Assembly: GCA_004020645.1 (NCBI GenBank)
Contig: SAQL01000034.1
Location: forward strand, 1-64,000
DNA length: 64,000 bases
Source: Mesorhizobium sp.
GTDB lineage: Bacteria; Pseudomonadota; Alphaproteobacteria; Rhizobiales; Rhizobiaceae
Direction: 5' to 3'
Under the pieces are notes generated by a model. It worked only from the letters and a program-made list of their open reading frames with translations, was not told where the DNA came from and did not search any database. Every line of letters starts with the position of its first letter. The stretch's first letter is position 1. A program made the translations under genes and the position numbers. Below are positions 16,842-25,700 of the stretch, piece by piece.

Positions 16842-17675
16842 CTAGCAAAGCGTCTCGCAGGCTACCCCGTCACCATCCCTATCCAGCTTGCGGCCCCATG
16901 CACAGTTGTGCAGGTACCATTGGGCGTCTTCGCAGGAGCTGATTTGCGAGCAGTACCGCCGGGGCTCGCACGAAAGGCCGCCGCTTTGCGCGACCAGCTT
17001 GCGACTGATGATGCCGAGCGGCTGGCTCGACGGCGCAGCCCCGTCGCCATGCGATGCGCGCCAGTCCCAAGGCGCGTCGAACTTGCCAACCCACAGACCA
17101 AGCTTCGCCGCCTTGGCCTTGGCCTGCTGCGGCGCGTAGGCGCCGTTGCTGTAGCGCGGCCAATCGAGCGCCTGGCCATGCTCTACCATCCACGCCGCCA
17201 CGCTGGCGCCGTCGGCGCGCCGGCAGTCGCCGACGAAGCGGTGATAGCGATCCCAAGTCACAAAGATGCATGCCACCGGCCTAGAGGCCGCGAGGAAGCT
17301 ATCCAGCGCTTCGGCGGATCGCCGAGCGCATGGATACTCGAAGCCCTTGGCGTCGTCGCAATATTGCTTGCTCTCTGGCGCATCGATCCCGTTGAACCGA
17401 ATGCGCTGGCCGCGGATCTCAATCGTGTCACCGTCAATGACGGACGCCACGCCGGTCATCGGGGCGGGCTTTGGCTCGATCCAGTTCGAAGGGGTCATGT
17501 CGGGAAAGCGGTCACTATGCATCATGACCGTCTGAGCGGCTAAGGCACCGACTGCAGCAGCGGTGACGAAGATCAACCGTCGCGGGACACTTGCCCGCCG
17601 CAGTGCACGAGAGCGGTTTGCTCCAGTGCGCTTGCGCCAGCGATCAGAACGATTGTCGTAACGAGACCTATCCAC
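16842..17675 (-). CDS. Membrane-anchored or secreted thermonuclease with excalibur domain
   Basis: Staphylococcal-nuclease-fold (SNase) protein of 277 residues. A basic N-terminus is followed by a hydrophobic segment (FVTAAAVGALAAQTV), so the catalytic part should lie outside the inner membrane. SNase motifs are clear: VIDGDTIEIRG, the FNGIDAPE loop and YHRFVGDC. The C-terminus is a calcium-binding excalibur motif (DRDGDGVACE). GTG 17675 follows a GGGGGAGAGG stretch. It ends just before the BRCT-like ORF. A role in degrading external or incoming nucleic acid is plausible. Confidence 0.8.
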   Translation of the reverse strand: MDRSRYDNRSDRWRKRTGANRSRALRRASVPRRLIFVTAAAVGALAAQTVMMHSDRFPDMTPSNWIEPKPAPMTGVASVIDGDTIEIRGQRIRFNGIDAPESKQYCDDAKGFEYPCARRSAEALDSFLAASRPVACIFVTWDRYHRFVGDCRRADGASVAAWMVEHGQALDWPRYSNGAYAPQQAKAKAAKLGLWVGKFDAPWDWRASHGDGAAPSSQPLGIISRKLVAQSGGLSCEPRRYCSQISSCEDAQWYLHNCAWGRKLDRDGDGVACETLC

Positions 17676-17871
17676 ACCCTCTCCCCCCAGCGGGAGAATG
17701 CTCCTAAATGTAGCAGAGGTCTAGTGAAGCCTATTTGCTGAGGATTCCCTTAGGGGATCACTGCTTCACTTGCCCTAGCGCAACAAGTGCTAGTGTCGAG
17801 CCGACGCTCGTTCCGAAGTCGATATGCTCCAGCTTTGGAACTGCCGCTGCATTGTGTGGAGTCGAAGGCGA

Positions 17872-18048
17872 TTAGCTATTGTCTTCGACCGGCGCACTCG
17901 GGCCATTTTTCTTAATCGAATCGATGGCGTTCTGAGCGCTGGATTTGCTTGAGTAGCCCTCGGTCGAGAATATCACCTCGCTGTTGTACTTGAAGCGAAC
18001 GCGATATTCGCCAGCTTTGTCCTTATAGATTTCGAACTTATGTGCCAT
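17872..18048 (-). CDS. YegP-like DUF1508 protein
   Basis: A 58-residue protein beginning MAHKFEIYKDKAGEYRVRF, the single-repeat DUF1508 (YegP) fold, with the expected GYSSKSSAQNAIDSIK helix. ATG 18048 fits the family start; the longer frame upstream has no ribosome binding site and is not family-like. DUF1508 proteins are small cytoplasmic proteins of unknown role. The 17676-17871 gap before it shows nothing recognisable. Confidence 0.7.
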   Translation of the reverse strand: MAHKFEIYKDKAGEYRVRFKYNSEVIFSTEGYSSKSSAQNAIDSIKKNGPSAPVEDNS

Positions 18049-18387
18049 GGGTGTGCCCAGCTCGCAGGAATCGAGATGGCCTTCAAGATCGCCTTGGCCC
18101 CTGCCAACAGGTGTTTTGCGTCTCGTTGGGCTAAGGAAGCGCCATCCCTGAGGATGCGAGCGAGCTGCGATCGTGGCGAGCCGTTTGATCAGCCGCAATG
18201 TTTAGTCTGGACAACCCGCCGGACAATGGATCGCGGCGTACGCGGGTCCGATTTCGACGGCAGCTTTGCGCCCATTGCACGAACCCGCTTCGCGGGAGGG
18301 GCGCCTCGTTCTGAGATGGCGCGACAAGCATTGGTCTTGAGCAGGTAGAAGCTGCGATCTGACCATGGAGTTCCTTCAACGAGAGTG
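18049..18387. other. Gap without a recognisable gene
   Basis: Open frames on both strands show no family features. The right edge meets an abrupt IS6-like fragment, so this stretch may itself be debris from rearrangement. Confidence 0.3.
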
Positions 18388-18639
18388 TCTGGCTCTACTT
18401 CCGCTTCAATCTGAGCTTGCGCGATGTCGAGGAAATGCTGCTCGATCGCGGGATCGTCGTTTCCTACGAGACCATCCGCCGATGGTGCCGAAAGCACGGC
18501 CCTGATTATGCGCGCCGCATACGCCGCAAGGCACCAACGAAAGACGATGTCTGGCACCTGGATGAAGTCGCGGTGCGCATCAACGGTCAGAAATGCTGGT
18601 TGTGGTGAGCGGTTGATCAGGACGGATATGTGCTCGACG
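18388..18639 (+). pseudogene. Truncated IS6-family transposase
   Basis: A fragment matching residues of the intact IS6 transposase next door (VEEMLLDRGIVVSYETIRRW and KAPTKDDVWHLDEVAV), but lying on the opposite strand. It lacks the N-terminus. The catalytic region is broken by TGA at 18607, where the neighbour has Arg (WLWRAVDQDG), and is cut off by the left end of the intact IS6 element. Confidence 0.75.
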
Positions 18640-19448
18640 GGCGCTGTCACATTGTTTGAAGCGTGGACGCGCGGAAGCCCACAGCTATTTTCAGGCAATC
18701 TGCAACGCCGCGGCCTTCCATTCTGCCATGGCATTGAGGCGGTGAGTTCGGATCTGCGTGGCGGACCTGTTTGAGCGGGAGGGGACGAAGAGATTGCGTA
18801 TGGCGGAGAAGACGGAGACGAAATGCTGAAGGGAGCCAATGCTGCGGAAGCCTTGCCGAATTCGCTCGCGCTTTCGAAACGGCAGGTGAGAGTTCTCCGC
18901 CCGGTTGTTGAGGCCCTTGTGCGACCGGTGCTCGATATCGGGCATGACCTGACGTCTTGCCGCTGAATAGGAGCGCAGCTTATCGGTGACGATACGCTTC
19001 GGCGACAGGCCTTGCTTCTTCAGCAGACGAATGAGCAGACGCCTGGCCGCCTTGGTATTGCGGCGGGTCTGCACGATCTCATCCAGCATATAGCCGTCCT
19101 GGTCGACGGCGCGCCACAGCCAGCACCGCCTGCCGTTGATGCGCACGGCTACCTCATCAAGATGCCAGACATCGTCTTTCGATGGCGCCTTGCGGCGCAG
19201 GCGACGTGCATAATCGGGATTGTGCTTCTTTCCCCAGCGGCGGATGGTCTCGTAGGAGACGACGATCCCCCGCTCCAGCAGCATTTCTTCAACATCGCGC
19301 AGGCTCAGCCCGAACCGGTAATAAAGCCAGACGGCATGAGCAACGATTTCGATCGGGAAGCGATGGTTCTTGTAGGTGGCGCATGTTTCGACCATGCCAA
19401 CCTGACTTATCGTCAAACCCTTAAGCCAAAATCAATGTGACAGCACCC
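18640..19448. mobile_element. IS6-family insertion sequence
   Basis: About 810 bp bounded by inverted repeats: GGCGCTGTCACATTG at the left and its near-complement CAATGTGACAGCACC at 19434-19448, differing at one base. It encodes one transposase on the minus strand. No 8-bp target duplication is visible: the flanks are a different IS6 copy on the left and IS21 debris on the right. This fits cointegrate resolution or deletion between elements. Confidence 0.75.
18691..19395 (-). CDS. IS6-family DDE transposase
   Basis: About 234 residues. It shows the IS6 N-terminal HTH (SLRDVEEMLLERGIVVSYET), the DDE region with WHLDEVAV and RAVDQDGYMLDE, and the C-terminal NRAENSHLPFRKRER block. ATG 19395 is chosen over an upstream in-frame TTG at 19416. 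Full length for the family and probably active. Confidence 0.85.
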   Translation of the reverse strand: MVETCATYKNHRFPIEIVAHAVWLYYRFGLSLRDVEEMLLERGIVVSYETIRRWGKKHNPDYARRLRRKAPSKDDVWHLDEVAVRINGRRCWLWRAVDQDGYMLDEIVQTRRNTKAARRLLIRLLKKQGLSPKRIVTDKLRSYSAARRQVMPDIEHRSHKGLNNRAENSHLPFRKRERIRQGFRSIGSLQHFVSVFSAIRNLFVPSRSNRSATQIRTHRLNAMAEWKAAALQIA

Positions 19449-19450
19449 CA

Positions 19451-19588
19451 GATTACGAGATCATCGGCAGTCCAACCATCGCCGACGCCATTCTCGATCG
19501 GCTCGTGCACAACGCCTACCGCATCGAACTCACCGGCGAGAGCTTGCGAAAAGCCAAGCGCGCTGATCTCGACCAGCCCACCACTTGA
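19451..19588 (+). pseudogene. istB: IS21 istB 3' fragment
   Basis: The C-terminal 45 codons of an IstB helper ATPase (IADAILDRLVHNAYRIEL, then GESLRKAKR) followed by a stop. The sequence to about 19737 looks like the rest of the IS21 right end. The fragment abuts the IS6 right repeat directly, so IS6 activity removed the remainder of this IS21. It forms the region immediately upstream of the effector gene. Confidence 0.75.
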
Positions 19589-19795
19589 CCTGCACCTCTT
19601 CCCGAAACATCATCCTCCAGACCCATGCGAAATGACGCCAAGGGTGGCCGGCTTCAGATTGGAATACCCGGCCGGCTTCAAATCGGAATGCATGGCCGAC
19701 TTCGTCGGAATCCGCACCCTGATGCACTACGCCTGAGTGACATCAGCCCCAATCCACAGGCAGCGCGTGTTCTCGCCTATATCGGAGATGAAAAA

Positions 19796-22700
19796 ATGAC
19801 GGGCATTGGCCGATCTGGAAAATCGCGCATTGGAGATGCTGGAGCCGGATCGAGCAGTTCGCGCTCGCAATCAGGTCTTGCCTCCGGGGAAGGCAGCCAA
19901 GGGTTCGGTTCCGTCCTGGAACGGATGCGCTCTGAGCCAGGTAAAGGTTCACTCTCGGCTGGCGCTGCGCGCGGTGCCCATGATGACCTTGGCGGCAGAT
20001 CTTCAGGCCCTCCCGTTCCCCCACATCCAGTCCCGGCTGCGCCACGTGCGGCCGCCGGGCCACGTGCAGCCGGTTCGCGGCGGCGCAGTGTTCACTCAAT
20101 GTCGGATGGTGAAGCTCTGGCGCCGGTCGCCAGCCAGCCGTCAAGTTCGGGTGTCGCAGTCCCTATTTCCTCGTCAGGCGAAGAGATCAACGAGGCAAAG
20201 CGACAAATGCACGTGCTGGTTCAGGAACTCGAGGTTTTCGAGGAAGAGGGCCTGCAAAATCCAAAATCGTTGGAGGACGCGCGAGACCAGATCGATCGAA
20301 CCGTCAATGCGGGCGCAAAAATTCTGCACTACTACGCGAGCCTCCCCCCGCATGTGGCGCGGAGCACTCTGTCCGATGCTCATGTGCGTCAGTACCGCGG
20401 CGACGTGATTCATCGGGCGGACAGTGCCAACGAGGTGGCCCAAACGATCTTCGAGAAGGAGGAAGAGAACCGGAAGCGGGTGGAGGACATTCTCCGCGGC
20501 TTGGTCAACTCCAAAGCCACCGTCGACCAGCTGAGCCGATCCGCTCCCAGTATGGCGAAGTATCACGTAGCCCGCATGGAGCTTTGGGACAAGAAAGTAC
20601 AGCGCCACGAATGCATGCGGTCCGTCTACATCGCGACTGCCAACTTACCGAGCTCAACAGCTGAGATGCGTCAGCAAGAAGAGGCCGCGCTGCGGCTGCA
20701 CTCCGGCTGGGTTGTCAATTCAAAGGTAATGCAGCTGGAATCGCGGATCAATCTGGCGCAGGTCAACATGGCCCCGCAGGCGATCATGCTCGAAGCACCC
20801 ATCAGGGAACTCCTCATCGGTGACAACGGGCAAACGCGTCTGCTGGGTAACTTCATCGGCGAGGTTTTTCCGGCATTCGTCTCGACGGCCGAAGCTGTAC
20901 TGAGGAAGGAAGGGCGCCCGCTCGAAGCGGAACACTGCGCCGTTCTGGAAGGATTTGTGGAGCGGCTTGCGGCATTTGCGTCGGCCTCGCACTCCGTGGT
21001 TGACAGGCTAAGGGATCACCAAGCAGGTGCTGGCCTCCCATTGGAACTGTTGACCCGCATCGTGGACGACGCCTGGATCACTGCGGACGAGGTTATCCAC
21101 CTCCTCGAACTGCAGCCGAAGCCGCCAGCCATTGCACTACCGGCCGACGCTGGCGCTGCGATACCAGCCGAAACTGCCGGCAAGACCACACTGGCCGAAA
21201 GCACCACAGCGCCCAGAAAAAAAGGAAAAGGCAAGAGCAAGCAGGCCGCTGGCTCTGGGAGCTCGGCGGCTGGGCAGCCTTCGACGCAAGTCGCTGCGGC
21301 TTTCAGCGACCCGGCGTCAGCAGCCAAGGTGCTCGTACGCACGGATCTAGGTACGAAGAAGCTCGTGAGTGCAGAGGAGGCGCAGGACAGTGCGTCGGCG
21401 GGCGCACAATCCGCAAAGCAGGCCCCGCCGTCCATGGAAGCACTGACGCAAGCGCGCCAGGTGAAATCTGAGGGCGCCCGCTACGTCGCGGAAACCGTGG
21501 TCGAGCGCCTGCAGACGCAGCCTGCCGAGATGCGGGCCTGTCCGTCCACGTTGGATGAGCCTGGTCGACCAGGCCTGCTTGCGCCTGCACGGGGGCCCGA
21601 AGTGCAAGACAAAACAGTGCGGCTCAAAGCGGCGTTGAACCAGGCGCAGGGACTGGCCAAAGCTCTGAACTCGCAATCAGGTCATGCCCGTGGGGAACCC
21701 AGCCAACCGTCCGATGCCGGCGTGGGGCGGACGCACTCTGGGCCCCAAGATAGAATGTCCTATGCTCGCGTTGTGCTAAGGGCCGACAAAACCCTTGCCG
21801 ACAAATCTGCCGATTCCTCCATAGGTCCCCGCCGAGCCCTCACGGGTTCGCGAGGCGCAGCCAGTGGGCCGCTGCATGCTTCTCCCCAAGGTCGACAGGG
21901 CGAAGCGATGGCTAGGCAAGAAAGCTCTTTGCCTTTTGAGAGGTCCTGGCTCGGCGATCAAGAACCGAGTAGGTCGCAACCGGACACGCTCGCACGCCAT
22001 GAGCAAAGCCAGTCCAACCCGGTTGCAGGACCGGAGCGGCGGCATTACGACCATGTAGCCGCCCAGAGCTCCAACGATGCACCACTTAATGACGCTTTAC
22101 ACAAAATCTCCTTCGCTCGCGACATCACTGAATTCTCATCCGCTGTGGTGGAGCACGACAAGAGGCTGCAGGGTCAGGCGCATCGGGCAACATTCCTACA
22201 AAAGGCCGCTTCCAAGTTCACTGGTCACTTTGTTCCAAGATGGGAGGACGATGTCCGCGCCGGCAATACCTGGGGGTACGCCACCGCATGCAACGCGACG
22301 AGCCGGGAGCCTGGGGGTCAGGCAGGCATGGAAGCTTGCAGGGCCATGGCAGCTCAGGTGTCGAGGCTCGGCAGGGCGCTGGACCAGGTCGAAAGCAAAA
22401 CGCTTTCGCTGTTCGTATTGTCGTTCAGTCGCTATCCCCGAGTGGCGGAATGTCGCAATGGAATGATCACAATCGCCAAGCTGTTTCATGAGCAACCCGG
22501 AGCGCTGTCGGAGCTCAATGGTCAAAGTCTCGCTCTGCTGGTCAACGGTTTCAGCAAGTGGCCAGAACGGGAGAACTCTCGTGAGGCCACGGTAGCAGTT
22601 GCCGCCCAGATTCGCCGCCGCCCTGCCGGGCTCTCTGATTTTGGTCCGCAGAACCTGGCTAACGTTGTGAACGGGTTGAGCAAGTGGCCGCAAGAGGAGA

Positions 22701-25700
22701 ATTTGGGTTACGCCACCAATGTGGTCGCCGGCGAGTTGCTTCGCCGCGCCGACCGGCTCTCTGATTTCTCCTCGCAGCACTTGGCGAACCTGGTAAACGG
22801 CTTCAGTAAATGGCCGCAAGAGGAGAACTCACGTCAGGCCACCGTTGCGATCGCTGGTGAGGTGCTTCGCCGCGCCGAGCGGCTCTCTGAGTTCACTCCG
22901 CAGGCGCTGGCGAACCTTGTGAACGGTTTCAGCAAGTGTCCGCAAGAGGAGAACTCACGTCAGGCCACCGTTGCGATCGCTGGTGAGGTGCTTCGCCGCG
23001 CCGAGCGGCTCTCTGAGTTCCCTCCGCAGGATCTGGCGAGCCTGGTGAACGGTTTCAGCAAATGGCCCGAGGACTGCCGTGGCGCCATCGTTTCGATCGC
23101 CCGGGCGGTGCCTCGCCACGCCGACCGGCTGTCGGGATTCAATGGGCAGGATCTGGCGAACCTTGTGAACGGTTTCAGCAAGTGTCCGCAAGAGGAGAAC
23201 TCATGTCAGGCCACCGCGGCGATCGCCGGTGAGGTGCTTCGCAGCACTAACCGGCTCCCTGATTATACATCGCGGCACCTCGCGAACCTGGTGAACGGCT
23301 TCACTAAGTGGCCGCAAGAGGAGAACTCACGTCAGGCCACCGCGGCGATCGCCGGTGAAGTGCTTCGCGGCGCCGAGCGACTCTCCGGGCTTAATCCGCA
23401 GCAACTGGCAAATCTTCTCAACGGCTTCGACAGGCTTGCGGAAGAAGAGGCGTGCAGCCAGGCGATTTTGGAGATCGCCCGCAGACTCGGCCAAGCGGGT
23501 CAACCATTCCGTCATTTTACGACGCCCGAGCTCTCCAGTATCGCGAACAGTTTGGCGCGGCAAAACATGAGGGCAGAGGACGCCGGAGAGATTGCAGAGG
23601 CCGCTCTTTTGAAAGATCGGCTGCACAAACTGGCTCACTATCTTCATTATGCCAGTGATCGTCTGGAGGAGGCCGACGCGGTGGGCGTCACGAGCATCTT
23701 GAAGGCGTTGGCCAAGGCTCAATTGCATGACGATCTCAGTTTGCTCGCAGCCGCTGGAATAAATCGTCTCGCGCAATTGCATCGTGCTCCTGGGTTTGCC
23801 CTTGAGAATAACCTCGAAACCATGGGCAATCTGTGCACCGCTCTGCTGCCGCTGGCTCGCAGTCCGCGCAAGCAGCTGGTTTGGCACCGGCGGCAGGCTC
23901 TGAACTTGCTGAACGATATCCAACCGATCGTGGAGCACAAGATCGAAGCCCATCTCAGGGCAAGCGATGTTGAGCGGGCCCGCGGGCCGTACTCGACCCG
24001 TTGTCTGGCCCTGTCAATTTATCAAGTGCTGAAGGCCCGTGCGAGCCTGGCAGGGTTGCTGCGGCGGCCGTATGTCGAGGGCAACAAGCCCGATTTGCGT
24101 GCAAGGCGCGACGAGCTGCAGTCCAAGACCAAAGAAGTCCTGGACAGCACGCGCGAGCTCATCGAGAGCGACCTTTCCAGCATGAGCTGGAACCTGATCG
24201 CGCAGATCGAGGCGGAGGATCCGACCGATGCGTTGGACACGTTCATGGCGCAGAACGCTGCGACCGTGCAGGCCCAAAATCGAGCGTCCGTCTTCGACGT
24301 CCATCAGACTTTGCGAGCCATGGACCACGAGCCCAGACCGCCGCAGGGTGAGGCGGGACTGATGCGCTTGCCGGTGGTCGACATGCAGGGCCGTCAACTG
24401 CCGACCGAGCCCGAGATGCGCTATTCGATGTTTCATCGCCTGACCTCGGGGGCGGTGAAGGTGGTCGCGGTGCAACTGCCCGGAAAGCCGAGCCCGTTCA
24501 TGCTCGCGCGCACGTTGACCGTCGAGGGCGTGCCATACCGTATGGACCTGTTCGGCGGCAGCAAGTTAAAGCCGCCGCAAAAGACGCTGTCGCAGGTCGC
24601 CGCCCGCATTCCAGGTCGGGTGGAGGCAGCGTCTTCCGGCGGAAAGCTGCTGGCGATTCCCTATGCCGAAACCGCACCGGGCACTGCGTTCGAGCAGCTG
24701 TCGCGCGCCTGGGCACCTTTCAAAGAGGCATATTATTACACGCAGCGCAGGGGTTTTGCGGCGCCGCCGGCTGTCAGGGACCTAGGTCCTCGCGACTACG
24801 CGCTGGAAGGCGCCTTCAAATTGTCGCTGCTGCCGGACCGCCCTGTTAGCGAGGAACATCCCTTCAAGTTGACTGGGCCGCAAGGCCCGATTGCCTTGCA
24901 ACCGCATGACGGCTGCGGCTTCATTAAGGCTTCACTGGCCAAGCGTATGACAGCTGTCCGCCGGGCCGGCGGGCAGGAAGGTCTTGATCGGGTGCCTGCT
25001 TTTGGTGAGGGAAGGCGATCGTCCCTGCCTGCCTCGGCGCTGCAACATTATCCGCGCAGCGAGCCGGTGGCCGATGAGGCGCGAGAAAAAGCCGCCGCCT
25101 GGCTCGAGAACAGAGAGGGGAAAGAGCTGACGTCGGAGGAGCTGTTTCGAACGGTGACTGGCGGACATATCGACGGTCCTGGCGCAGTCGCCGTACCGTC
25201 CGCTGATAAGTGTCTCCATGTGCCGACGCTCAAGAGCGAGACGTTGACGGGGACGAGCGGCGTGCTGATCGGTCGCTCGCCCTACGACAAGCCTAACCTG
25301 CGCCCACTTTCCGCCGACCTGGTCAAGTCAGCAGTTGATGGGGACCCGACAGCAACGTTCCTCGACACGTGTGTGGCCATCCAATACAGCTTTAATGTCG
25401 CCCAGAAATCGGGGGAGGAACTCGCGGCCGACGATCCGACTTTCTTTGCCAAAGGCATCCTGATCGTCGTGCCGGACGAGATGTGGCCGGCAGCCTACAC
25501 CGACCGTGGGGTGGTGTTGTCTGCCGAGGACGTCAAGTCCCATTCGCACTGGACGACAGGTAAGGACCGCGTCAAGCAGGACACGCCGCTCGACTGCCTC
25601 GGCATCCTGCAGGCAACCGAGGTGTTCGCCCCGGGCTCGTTGGTTGCCGTCCCGACCGCGGAACAGAAAAAACTTGATGGAGACTTCGATGGCGACAGCG

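Noticed and set aside
19590..19796. A tts box upstream of the effector
   Set aside because: I scanned for the GTCAG...TCG...AGC core and found only IS21-derived sequence with no acceptable match.
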